From Eurosta solidaginis (lineage: Eukaryota > Arthropoda > Insecta > Diptera > Tephritidae): DNA of 64,000 nt. Positions within the stretch are counted from its first letter, which is position 1. Each line of letters begins with the position of its first letter. The notes beneath the pieces were generated by a model, which did no database searches, was not told where the DNA came from, and saw only the letters and a list, made by a program, of their open reading frames with translations. Shown here piece after piece: positions 42,979 to 54,145 of the stretch. Where the stretch lies: NCBI RefSeq assembly GCF_040869045.1, contig NC_090319.1, positions 16,262,314 through 16,326,313 on the forward strand, in the 5' to 3' direction. The position numbers and the translations under genes were made by a program.

Positions 42979-43263
42979 AGAAATAAATTTTCCTTTTGAG
43001 AAAAAGTTTACTCCAATAAAAAGTTAAAATTTTTATACTTTCTTAACGAGGCTCTTGAGCAGAGCTGGTCAACCCCTATACAATTTTAGCACTTTTGTTT
43101 TTGTGTTACCCTGAATAATATTCACAGGTACAAATTTACACTTCAAATATAAAAAAAAATGTTCACTCCCGTATGGAATTTTTTGATTTTCATATGTAAG
43201 TGCTACAAAGCAAAAGCACTTTCATATGATGTACAAGCACTTCGGTACAAAAAACAAATTTGC

Positions 43264-45722
43264 ACTAACAAATTTTATTTATATTTATATATTTATTAAT
43301 TTATTACGACTATAAGAGCCTAGCTCAAAACTTAAAAATATGATTGCATTAATTAACAATGTGTACTTAATCTAAATTTTTAAATAAAAAAAAAAATTTT
43401 AATTATGACACATGTATCACTAATGCATTTAAATCTCAACGACTATCATTTAATCGGCCTAGATTTGGTGTAGTCATACAACCGGCGGCTAAATAAGTTT
43501 CTATCACAATTTTTTATATATTCATGTAGTTCGTTGAAGTATTTCAACCCTTTGTAAAACATATTATTTTGTTCTGATTCTGTTTTATAATTTGACAATT
43601 TAAAATTATTTCTCTGCCTTGTATTTATATCATGGACCTCGTAATTAAATGTAATACCTGTTCTGAGATACTCTGTCAAAATTCCGTGCTTTATATTATA
43701 AATAAATTTCATTGTTTTAAAGAATATTTGTTGTTTAACGCTCATCCAATTTAAACTTAGAAGCATGTCTTTTATAGGAGTATCATAACGTTTGCTTAAA
43801 ATAAAGCGCATTGCTTTATTTTGCATTTTTTGCAACTTATCAATTTGCGAATCTTTTATAATAAAAAATATTGTTGAGCAATAAATAAAGTAAGGCCCAA
43901 CTATGGATATATAAACCTTTACTTTGCAATAATTACTTAAGTTTTTACAAGTTCTTTGAATAAACCATAATTTTTTTGTTATTTTACTCACTGTATAGTC
44001 AACATGGGCATCAAATTTTAATTTGCAATCAATCTGAAGCCCAAATATTTAATCGTATTTATTTTTTCTATTTCAATATTATATATTGTAATAGTTTGAA
44101 AATTAGCAATGTTTTTTCTTAAAATAAGCATGTATTTAGTTTTTTCTATATTAATTTTAAGTCATTTAGTACACAACCAGATATAAAGTGCGTTTAAGTC
44201 ACTTTGTAACTTGATTCTTATATCATTTTCATTTTTGCCATTTATAGAAATTAGAGCATCATCAGCGAAAAGTTTTATGGAGCTGAATTTTAAAAAAGAA
44301 TTTATATCATTAATATAAATGTTGAATAAAATTGGTGCAAGAACAGAGTCTTGGGGTAGGCCACTTAGTCTGATATTTTCGAAACAATTACTGTTCTTTG
44401 TTTGCGATTTGTTAAGACATATTTAAACCAATCCAGTTCAACATCCCTAATACCAATTCCTTCCAATTTCCCTAATAATGTTTTTTTATCTATAGTTTCG
44501 AAGGCTCCCTTAAGATAAATGAAAACTGCTATTATCGCCTTTTTATTATTAAGTTCTTCTTTCCATTCAGCTAAAACCATATTATAAGCTGTTTCACAGG
44601 AATGTTTTTTTCTAAATCCTGATTTTTGAGTTATGAGTATATTTTTTTCTTCCAAGTATTGATCCAACTGGTTTTTTACCACAAGTTCTAAAATATTTTC
44701 ATCACTGATCAGTGTATTTATCGAACGTAACTCCTCTGTTTTTATTGTGTTATTAACTTTTTCGATTGGCACAATGGTAGAAGTTTTCCAAATACCCGGA
44801 ACTATGCCACTACTTAAACTTTCATTTATGATTTGCGCATAGAAGTATCCAAGATATGATATCATGTCTTTAAGAACACCATCTGATAACAGCTTTTTAC
44901 CACCTCGCTTAGATTTAAACGTTATCACAATTTTGATGACGTCATCTGTACTAACTTTTAGAAATTTGAAAATCCCATTTAACTGAATAGGAAAATTTAC
45001 TTCTGTACAAAATTCTTCTATATTATTGCAAATATCCTCAATGCTATCAACAAAATATTTATTTAGATTGTTAGCAATTTCAGATCCATTCGTATATGCT
45101 GTACCGTTTATCAAAATTTTCTTGAAAGAAGAGTCTTCATTAATCCTACTTATTGCGAATTTCAAATATTCCCACATCGCTTTACTATCTTGACTATTCA
45201 TCTGTACGTTATGCTCCATATGCCAAATTTTTTTAATTTTTACCAGCTTCTTATATTCGTTTTTTATGTTTCTATACTCATCCCATTCTCCGGATATTTG
45301 AGCTAGTTTATAAAGTTCTAATTTATATTTATTCATGTTGGCTAACTCATTGTCATACCATTTATTAATTAACTTTAAGTTTACTACCTTTTCATACGTT
45401 AAGTTTCGCATGGCATTTAAAACATTGCTATTATCCAGCCCTACTTTGGACTCTAAATCAAATCTATTAAAGTTGCTAAAATCGCACAAGCGCAATTGAT
45501 TAATAAGTGCTTCCGTATTATAATACTCCCAAGAAGTAATTTTTTAAGGCTTCTCATTTTTGACCAGGACTGCTTTTAATTTTAAATTGGATGGTTTCAT
45601 GATCTGATATTTGGTGTTCATCTAACTTTTCACATACTATATCGTCAGTATTCGAAAAGAGTAAATCAATTTTAGTTTTTGATATCTCAGTTATACGGGT
45701 ATCAAAATCAATTGACGACTAA
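43264..45722 (-). pseudogene. Non-LTR retrotransposon (endonuclease-RT type, CR1/jockey-like), nearly full RT
   Basis: Reading from the right: endonuclease C-terminus at 45720-45530 (SSIDFDTRITEISKTKIDLL, then ISDHETIQFKI with the conserved SDH). Next is a 376-codon frame, 45495-44365, with the RT region (QKSGFRKKHSCETAYNMVLA, then IAVFIYLKGAFETIDKKTLL, where the first catalytic Asp is replaced: Y for D in FIDLK). After a frameshift, GLPQDSVLAPILFN, and the catalytic FADD at 44258-44269. A stop at about 44163, another shift, then the 181-codon frame 43991-43446 (thumb and C-terminus). No RNase H. The 3' part ends in AT-rich TAATAAATATATAAATATAA-like sequence. The 5' part is cut at the A6 junction. 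Confidence 0.85.
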
Positions 45723-46246
45723 AAATTAAGGAAGGCTAAGTTCGGGTGTAACCGAACATTACCTACTGAGCTGCCAAACTACAGCTTGCAAAACTTTTAA
45801 ATTACCATCTTTTAAAAGTGGGCGGTGCCACGCCCACTGTCTAGAATTTTACTAATTTTCTATTCTGCGTCATAAGGTCAACAACCCACCTACCAAGATT
45901 CACCGCTTTATCCGTCTATGGTAATGAATTATCGCAATTTTCGCTTTTTGCATATCGAAAAAGTGGGTGTCGTTATAGTCCAATTTCGTTTTTTTAAATA
46001 CCGATCTGAGATGAGTGCCCAGAAACTTACATACCAAACTTCATTAAGATACCTCAAAGCTTACTCAAGTTATCGTGTTTACGGACAGACGGACGGATAG
46101 ACGGATGGACATGGCTAAATGGATTTCTTTTTCGCCCAGATCATTTTGATATATAGAAGTCTCGATTAATTTATGCCGTTACGGGGTACCGTTATGCGAA
46201 CAAAATTAATATACTCTGTGAGCGCTGCTCAGCTGAGTATAAAAAT
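45723..46246 (-). mobile_element. Family A repeat, copy A6, internally deleted
   Basis: Starts TTAAGGAAGGCTAAGTTCGG, jumps at about 45773 from the tail (TACTGAGCT) to the mid-body (ACAGCTTGCAAAACTTTTAA) and then runs to the head end CAGCTGAGTATAAAAATT. The tandem array and about 1.5 kb are missing. It abuts the 5' cut of the LINE directly. Confidence 0.82.
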
Positions 46247-46849
46247 TATTCAAAAATATTATGCCTTTGTAAAAAATTTGCATTTAAAATTGATTCATTA
46301 GTAAAATTGAAACTATTATAAGATAAGACTTTGAAACTTGCATACACCTTTATTTTGATATATTGTTAAATGTATTAAAAGTCATAATAAGTCACATGTG
46401 CGCATCTTGAGATGTTCGAGACCCGGCGTCGCAAAATTTAGTACTTCGCATATATCTCACATCCAATGTCTTGCTAGAGTTTCGCACTCAGTTCAAGGTG
46501 GAGCATGATATATATCTCCACAGCTCCTGCCTGAAGTACTTTTTCGTGGTCTCAACCATTTCTGAATGCCATATGAATTAGTGAGTGAATTTGTTGTACT
46601 GGATTTTGAGAATTAAGTTTAATTGCTCTTGAGTATTATAAGCGAAACTTCTGAGCTTTTTAAACATTTAAAAGTTAAATTTTTATTTTTTAAATACAAA
46701 ATGAAAATTTCAGTGTACATACAATTTTGTACATGCATTGTGATTTGCACTTCAATATAAAAAAATTTAAGCAGCACTGCTCTTGAGTATAGTGCAACTT
46801 CAGTTAATCTAGTGTAAGAGGTTTATGCAATGTTGACGGATGCAATGTG
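46247..46849. other. Right part of the hAT shell, no gene
   Basis: AT-rich; carries the right end of the 43061-46779 hAT at 46779 and about 70 bp of flank before the RTE-like remnant. Confidence 0.6.
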
Positions 46850-47330
46850 CCTTTTACCCGAAGGAGAAGACTAAACATAACAGAACCATCCCTGGGTGGC
46901 ACAAAAGCTCGGTTTTCAATAAACTCAAAATACCTATAGGTTATACTTGTCGCTTCTTCGCTCTGCTAACTGGCGCCTATTGGTCACACCAAGAGAACTT
47001 AAATCGTTTTCCACCTGGTCCTACCAGTTGAGTGAAGGCGCGCCTTTCTCTGCTCCATAGGTGGGTTCCGATAAAAATAATTTGCTAGCCGGAGCGTCAT
47101 CTCCAATTCCCTTAATATATATTAGCCAGCGTAGCCGATGCGTTTTAATTCGCTGAACTATATTGATGTCTGCGTAAAGCTCGTACATTAAATTCCTTCT
47201 GCGTCGCCAACGCGTAGAGGTCCGTAAATATTTTAAAGAAATTTACCTCAAATATATTTGCATACCTTGCAGTCATACACAACTACTCCTAAGCTACTGA
47301 ATGATGAAGCATTATAGTCTCGTGTGATCT
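46850..47330 (-). pseudogene. RTE-like LINE 3' region
   Basis: The minus-strand frame contains DQVENDLSSLGVTNRRQLAE, the conserved end of RTE-like ORFs (W.DQV..DL..LGV.NWR..A), after a TGG-TAG break. Further upstream (plus 47050-47220) are recognisable nucleotides such as TAGCCAGCGTAGCCGATGCG, TTTTAATTCGCTGAACTAT and CGCCAACGCGTAGAGGTCC. Frameshifted and truncated at both ends. Confidence 0.75.
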
Positions 47331-50149
47331 GGAAGAAATGCTCACTTGCATTTTTTGAGGTTGAGTCAACCAATTTATTGTTTGAGGCTATAGATTTTTT
47401 TTTTTTGCAGAGTCACACAATTCGAAGTCCCCTACCACATGTTCTCTTGAGTCGCACCTGCTCGCTGAAGGTAGATAGGGTAGTTTGGAGTGGTTCCCGC
47501 GGAAGCACACATAAGCCAAGTTCAGGGTGATCCTTCTGATATTAAAAAATGGCACCAAAACCTACTTCTCTCCCTACCACTTCATGGACCTGAAAAAGGT
47601 TATCCAGTCCTTGCAGTGGCACTCCACGGTGAAGTTTATCCAGAATGGGAGTAACATTTTAAAGACCCATCGTTTCCTCCTCTTCGGCATTTTACTGCAT
47701 TGAAGAAAGAGCACCACTAACATTCCCGTAAGTCGATCAGATAAAAAAAGATAGATAGACCTTAGATTGGTGACATCATGATTTCAGAATACCCACAGCG
47801 CCAGTATGGACTAAGCCAAAAATATTACACACATTTTTTATGTAGGATTTTATGGCGAAAGTAGTGCTAGTAATAGTTGTGGCTCAGGAATGCCCCTCAA
47901 GAGTCTACTTTTAATAACTAATTAGCCGTCGCATTCGTAGAAACTCTCATGTGATCTCTCATCCATTGACGCGCCAATTATTTATTTATTTTTTTTTTAT
48001 CTATCAGAAGCCGGAAAACAATTTGCGCCTTTACTTAAAATTGGATGTCACTCTAGACACGCAGACTCATTTCAACTCTGCACTTATTCTTTACAATGTG
48101 AGTAATGGTCCTAAGAATTACGAAACATTCAAGAGCCAGTGTCGAAGGCAGTGCTGGAGCCGAGTTGGACATTAAGATTGAGCCAATAATGAGCATCACA
48201 CATCAGCTCAAAATTACCGAGTTTATTCATTAAAGCCAATGTTAATGTGGATTATTGTGGCATATTTTACAACTTTCGGCAATATTCGTCTCATCTTACT
48301 ATCTACCTGTTATTACACACTAGTGATATACATGCACTGTCTCACTAGTCGTTTTAGGGAAAGAACCAAGTTATTCTTCCTTTAATGAATATTGGAACGA
48401 TTTTCCCTCATCCCTTGTCAAATTTGGTTTGAAGATATACCGGTTTCGGCATTGCGCAATCATTAGTGTAGATTTTCGTTATCTTATTTTAGTTTACGAA
48501 AGCATATTTCCCATTCCATGAGAGTTCTATTAAAACGTTGTTTTAGTCTTTTGTAGTATTCTGCTCAAAGTGAAGCGTCCATATAAACTTTCTCTCTGAT
48601 GTATGTCGGACGATTTAAAGGTAAACCTTATTTATTAGCGATGAAAATAGCATTCGCTCTGGATTTTCATTATTACTCCATGTTTCATGAAAAAAAGTTT
48701 GTTTTTCTTACAAGCCCCTGTGAAAGAGTATAACCCATAATATGGTAACCTTCTTCATATGCAAGTCTTGAGAATAATAAACCTGACCCATTATAAGACA
48801 CCAGATTAGTCAACTTGTTCATAGTTTATATGAGGCTTTATAGAGTTTACTGTTACGCATTTTAGGATAAAATTGAAACTGCAGTTTAAATGTAATTGAC
48901 TTAATTAATTTTTGCCTGAATTTGCAAGGATCAACGCTTTCCGTATACAATGTGGCAACAGCTAATAAATTTTTCATTCCGTTATGAAACATTATTACCT
49001 GTCATTCGCATATGATCGCCTTAATCCTATTTTAAAATGCACAAAAGGCGCTAATTTGCATTTGCTATGATGCGAATACCAACGATTACGAATTTACTCA
49101 TGCACACACAATTACGCACAGCGGCATACGCAGTAAGCTTCCACACTCAAACGGCAGCGTTGCCAACTGAAATTGGTAAACAAATTTTATTTAAATCCTT
49201 ACCAATTGCATTTCATGAAAGTTTTGATCGCCCCAAAATGGATCTTTGAACCTCCTTAGCATGTTGTTTATATAGCTCACCGCCTCCACCGTCCAACAAA
49301 CGGGTGCTATGTTATTGATTTTTGAGAAAAAATACAATATTTGCGATGTTTACTAGGACATGTTTCAGAATTTAACTTTGAACTTTCATTTCGATTATGC
49401 TTTCCTTTATACAGGTGGTAACGCCCTCTTTGTAAATGGTGTGGAATATTTTCCGGCACGTTCAACAGAGCTTGGTTAGTGATATTGGGTTCATTACATT
49501 GGGCTATAAGCAAAGCTTCCGCTGTTCGCTATTATATTAATATGTATTTGACGAGTCTTATGTTAGCTAAGTTTGTTCAGATAACCGCCTTGTTCATCCT
49601 TTTTGTAAGCTTAGGCCCAGACCCCACCTTTTGCTAACACAATGTAGTTTACATACATGGTCTGTAAAAACATTTGAACCAGTCCTATGCGATTAGTCTC
49701 CATTTCAGCTTAAGTGTCGGCTATTACCACATTATCCGCGAGGTCTCTACTTTAACCACAAACTGTTTATGACGCAAAGCAATAGGAGTGGAAGCTAGGC
49801 ACTGCCTTAGGAAGCCTCTCAGTTTTTTTTTAATTTTGCAAGCAGTTTCAGAGTTTCTGCTGTCCACGATCCATTGTCTTTGCTTTAAAAATATGAGAGA
49901 AATGTTTCTTTCCAATTAGTTTTCCCCATAGAAATAACGTAGTTGATTCGATGGATGAGCACACATTTTTCAGGCGTCCCAATGTGAGTACCAAACGAAA
50001 GTATGTAATTCCATATTGATTTTTAATATCATTAGTCCATGCAACCGCGCAGTAAGTTCCGGTTTGTATTGATTAGATAAAGAGGCATAATAGTGGGTAT
50101 TACTCTGAATGAAAACAAGACAAAAGCTGTAATTCAAAAAAGCATCTGC
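47331..50149. other. No gene recognised (one possible small exon inside)
   Basis: Unique-looking, less repeat-rich than its surroundings. Apart from the exon-like segment at 48008-48097 I see no coding, RNA or mobile element signature. The 60- to 68-codon frames at 47324, 49067, 49307 and 49724 are unrecognised. Confidence 0.5.
48008..48097 (+). CDS. Possible 90 bp exon, unidentified
   Basis: The acceptor has a long T-rich tract (TATTTTTTTTTTATCTATCAG). The donor is GTGAGTAAT. The 90 bp between are open for 30 codons in phase 0-0 (starting KPENNLRLYLKLDVTLDTQT). No family recognised. It could belong to the same transcription unit as an exon further left or right, or be a chance arrangement. 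Weak call. Confidence 0.28.
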
Positions 50150-50965
50150 GCATTCGTGCCTTGGAAGCCGCGTTCACGGATATAAATTCGAGACAGTGAA
50201 AGACTTCGTCTAATTGGGAACCAGCATTAACAGCGAAAATAATTTCAGCTTAGAAATCAAAAAATCAGATCAAACTTGCCAACAAGAGCTACTTTGGACT
50301 GAGTACGCAATTGAATAGAAAACCTCTCTCTCGATGAACAAGAAACATGTCACTTATCAAACTTGTCCTGATGTATGGCTCGAAATCATGAACAAAGGAG
50401 GCAGTATGAACTTTATGCAGATATAGGCTGGGCCGTGTTATGCGAATGTACTAAAGGACCTGGCAAAGTTGACATAGTCATATTCATAGTTTTTACTTAT
50501 TCATATCAATTGACATTGCTGCCTTAACCTATAGTATGTGAAAATTTTATAAGAAAGAAGAGAATGTAAAAAAAATTACGAACAAATTACACAAATAACA
50601 AGTCACTGAGTCAAAACCTACCCAAAATAAAAAATAAAATATACAAAAAGTCGATAAATTCAGCTACTCAAATATTTATAGGTTATGGATATGGCGAAAA
50701 ACCAAAAACCAACTGGTTGGAATGCTATGATTATGGCTAGCGCGTTATGGTATGGCACCATTGACCAATTACATTGATTTCCATAGAGTTAGTTGAATTA
50801 GCTGTTTTATGTGCCAACTTTGCCAGAGCTTTAAGACTCGCCGTCCATTAAAATATTTCAATCGGCACCGCAGCCTAGAAGCAGAGGAAGGCAGACCTAC
50901 ACTGAGAATGAGAGGCAAGTAGAGGAAGGATAACTGGCGACACTGGTTATGAAACGCCCCAATTG
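50150..50965 (+). pseudogene. RTE-like LINE C-terminal remnant split by a MITE
   Basis: LGTSINSENNFSLEIKKSDQ and then CQQELLWTEYAIE correspond to the YLGS.I......EI..RI..A......L segment after the RTE polymerase domain. LYADIG-like residues with GRVMRM end at 50459. After the 367 bp insert, PSIKIFQSAPQPRSRGRQTY, with a following TEN, continues the basic region. Several stops. 5' part missing. Confidence 0.72.
50460..50826. mobile_element. Small inverted-repeat element inside the RTE-like remnant
   Basis: CTGGCAAAGTTGACA at 50460 and, inverted, TGTGCCAACTTTGCCAG ending 50826, about 14 of 15 core bases matching. The interior is AT-rich without coding. It precisely interrupts a recognisable LINE reading frame. 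No clear target duplication, so the family is open. Confidence 0.55.
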
Positions 50966-51349
50966 CTAAGGTCATTAAGGGTCAATTATTTTATTTATTT
51001 ATTTATTACAGCTTAATTAAGTCTAGCTTGTATCTATTTACAATGTATATATATATATAATAATCTTAACTAGACTAACATATAATTCTAACCTAATTAT
51101 ATCTATGAACTACCGTATGGTGCTGAACTGTGGCAGACCTCCGAATCATGCCGACATTATTTGATGCCAGTTATCTCTGGTATGAAGGCCGTTTACGAAT
51201 AAGCACGAAGGCGACATCCGAACGGCGATGCACTGATATGATCGAGTGATGCGTTGCAGTATGTGCTTCGGCGATGATGATGGTAGCTTTAAAAAAAAAA
51301 AAATTTCAGCAGGCTTGCTAACCGAGCATGTGTTTGCACCATGCTGTGG
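50966..51349. other. No gene recognised
   Basis: Contains short TTTA and TA runs (50988-51010, 51044-51060). Nothing else supportable. Confidence 0.5.
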
Positions 51350-51640
51350 ACTTCTCGCGAGTTTCTCAAATCTTGAAATACGCATAAAGCTCGCGAGCTT
51401 CCCGACTTTCAATAACAGTATTATAGTATTATATTATTATAGTAGAGTTTACGATTTCTGCTAGAACAAAAGTGGGAATTTCGAGAAAAAAATTGTGCAG
51501 CCAATGCGCCGATCAAAGTGAACGCCGAGAAGCTCGCGAGCAATACGAGCTCCATGCTCCAAATGTTCGATTTTTAGAGCCTCCAAAATCTCACTTATGT
51601 TCGAGAAGAAATCGTTAGCTTTCATTCTGTATTATAACTA
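51350..51640. repeat. Decayed copy of the TCGCGAG foldback element
   Basis: CTTCTCGCGAGTTTCTCAAA, AAGCTCGCGAGCTTCCCGAC and, inverted, GAGAAGCTCGCGAGCAATAC and TTCGAGAAGAAATCGTTAGC. Same order as at 11262-11945, with a shorter centre. Confidence 0.65.
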
Positions 51641-52447
51641 ATATGTTCTTTTTCATTCTATTGCTCGTATTGGATTTTACTGTTCGCAGAATCGTTTTAA
51701 AAATTTTATTTTCAGTCGGAGAACTCAGCGTACAGGTAAGAGCGCCAAAAATGAGACTGACTTCATCGAATTAAATTTTTTCAATATTTTTTCTTTCGAA
51801 AATTTTGCATTGGCATTCAGAGTAAGAATTTTTCAAATATGGAAATTTAATTCCTCTTGACGGTTCACTTGATTTTTCTAAGTGGCAACTCTGCACGTTG
51901 TGGGAAAACTTGAATACAATTTATATACTCTTGTACCTACGCACTTAAAATTGATGACAGCAATGGCGTCCTTGACCCAGTTAAGTAAATATCAGAAAAA
52001 CTTTCTTTATGCAATACAAAAATAAAAAAAAAAGTTTTCCAGAAAAAACTAACTACTATAAAAGCACATAATGCTTTGGTATGGCGCAATTTAAAAAAAA
52101 TATGTAAGTCCAAAAACCGCGTTCTTTCGCTAAATCTGCGTATTATTGGAGTTAATTAAGTTTGCTTGGAATATTCCGCTGTCACTCGACCAAACAAACA
52201 ACTCGACTGACAATCACTGTGCTGCTAGAACTGGTGGTAGACCGAGATAATAAACAAGAAAAAGAAGAAATAAAACAAAATCCTTAGTAATACGCAAACA
52301 ATAAGACTCTTGTAGAGAACCAATATACTTGACATTGGTTTATGACTCTTTTGTATTCTACTTGTTGTTATTTATCGTTTTCAAGACCTATTTATGTAGC
52401 TCTTGTGGGTAATATTTATGCTAGAAATAAAATAATTAAAAACATTT
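51641..52447. other. No gene recognised
   Basis: AT-rich, nothing supportable. Confidence 0.5.
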
Positions 52448-52610
52448 TTTTAAGTTAAACGGTTTTATTGAAAACAATACTTACATTAAGTAATAATAAT
52501 ACTAAAAGCTAGAAAATAATTAGGTAGCTCCTAGGTACTAGTCTTGACACTCCTCATCAATCTAGGGCGTTGATGAGACAATCAGACAGTTAAAACCGCT
52601 AATTTAAACT
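52448..52610 (+). mobile_element. Repeat F fragment
   Basis: TTTTTTTAAGTTAAACGGTT through GGGCGTTGATGAGACAATC, matching the minus strand of 6113-6262 closely, with AAACGGTTTTATTGAAAACA at the start. Confidence 0.7.
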
Positions 52611-53169
52611 TTTTTGCTAGCTTTTCCTTAAATATACATACAAACGTAATAAGTATGTTTTGTCAAAATAGGTTTTGAAGTTGAAGTTAACCAAACAAAA
52701 TTTCAACAAAGTTTTTTATTGTTATTATCTTGTCGAGAATTTTCGCTCAAGAGAATTGTTCAGCGCTGTCCGCTGTGCAAGGTTTTGTGGTTTGCTGGAT
52801 GTGTTTGCAATAAAAATAAATAAAACTTGTAAATATGATAAATTAATAAAAAAAATTTATATATAGTAAATCAAATCGCGATTTGTTGGAATGATACATT
52901 TTTTTATATACACCGATTACGTGCGCTTAAGTTTTGCGTTAGTTACGACTCTTGCAAATATTGGCAACAATGTAGTTACGTACACAGAGAGAAAAAAATT
53001 TTGGTTTTTCTTTATTGATCTTCGTGTTCTGTAAAGTGTTAAATAATCTGATAAATAATCAGTTGTATTGGACATATATTATATATTTCATCGATCTTGT
53101 AAATTTTTTTTCACATACGAAAGTTTCTTGTAAAACTTCAAGTTAGGAGTTTTGAAATGTGATGGAAAT
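52611..53169. other. No gene recognised
   Basis: AT-rich spacer; a 63-codon frame at 52675-52866 is unrecognised. Confidence 0.5.
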
Positions 53170-53875
53170 TACAAAAGCCCCTTATCCTAACAATCGGATG
53201 TATGGGATATATATACTATATATACCAACGATCTTTATCATGTTTTCAGGGAACAATGTATGACTCCTATATAAGTATCCTTCGAAGTTTCTAGCTCTTA
53301 CTGTTATATTCACGAAGAAATTACGAAAACCCTCTTATCTGAATAATCGGTTGTATGGGATATATATACGAACAATCTAGAAATTTTTTCTGTATGACTG
53401 ATATGTAAGCACTATGCGAAGTTTTTGCCTGTTACCTGCTAGATTCAGGATGTAATGGCGGAAACCTTCTTAGTTGAATAATCGGTTGTATGTGATATAT
53501 ATATGCTATATATAACACCGATCTTAGTAACTTTTTCATGCAACAATATTTGCTATACATGTTGGCATCTGGTCAAAATCCAAGGTTTCTAACTGTTAAA
53601 AAGGGTAAAAAAATGTAGAAGTTCTTCTTATCTGAAAAATCAGGTATATGGGAGATAATGCTATAATGGTCCTATCCGGTCGGATCCCACAAATATCTAT
53701 TGTCTTATTGGATTCCAAAATATATCAGCTCAGACAAATTTAATCAAGATATCTCAAAAAGGGACTGAGGAACCATTTTACATTCAAGCAAGCAGATTAA
53801 CATGGCTAAATCGACGGAACTTGTTATCCTGGCATTACAACTTTCGAGAATCGGACCAAACTTAATACACCATAT
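53170..53875 (-). mobile_element. Family C repeat, old inverted copy
   Basis: Tandem units with ATCGGTTGTATGGGATATAT appear at about 53195, 53350 and 53480. They are followed by the family's single-copy part: TGGTCCTATCCGGTCGGATC, ATCAAGATATCTCAAAAAGG and CATGGCTAAATCGACGGAAC. Much diverged from C1. The GTCC tract is lost. Confidence 0.65.
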
Positions 53876-53879
53876 TATT

Positions 53880-54145
53880 TTATGGGCTTCAAATCTTATG
53901 GGCGTTGAAACTACTAAGCCGATTTCGAGCAACCCGTGTTTTAGTGAATTTTTTTTTCGGGCACTGAATTCTTTCCAAAAATTTCCCTGAATTTCTATTT
54001 TACTTCATAAAGTCGATTCCCTCATCAAGTTTCATCTCTTTATCTGCATTTGGTAATAAATTACTGCATTTCTTCTTTTTGCGAACCTTTCGGCATGTAA
54101 AAGTGGGCGTGGTTATAATCCGATCCGGTTAATTTTTTCAAAACG
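53880..54145 (-). mobile_element. Family A fragment, old
   Basis: ACTTCATAAAGTCGATTCCC, TCAAGTTTCATCTCTTTATC, GGTAATAAATTACTGC, AAAAGTGGGCGTGGTTATAA: the mid-body of A in reverse orientation. It directly continues from the family C fragment. Confidence 0.65.

Larger units (their letters stand above)
43061..46779. mobile_element. hAT-type transposon shell with perfect 8 bp duplication, holding a LINE and an A fragment
   Basis: Ends CAGAGCTGGTCAAC (43061) and, on the other strand, CAGTGCTGCTTAA (46779). Flanked by exact CTCTTGAG at 43053-43060 and 46780-46787. Subterminal segments are also alike (ACTTCAAATATAAAAAAAAA near 43142, ACTTCAATATAAAAAAATTT inverted in context near 46750). The remaining shell is about 0.75 kb and noncoding, so it was a non-autonomous element before the LINE (43264-45722) and A6 (45723-46246) occupied it. 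Confidence 0.82.

Noticed and set aside
49067..49249. 60-codon ORF starting MMRIPTITNLLM
   Set aside because: Chance-length frame, no family, no supporting signals.
51044..51060. TA dinucleotide run as an origin or promoter
   Set aside because: Short microsatellite without supporting context.
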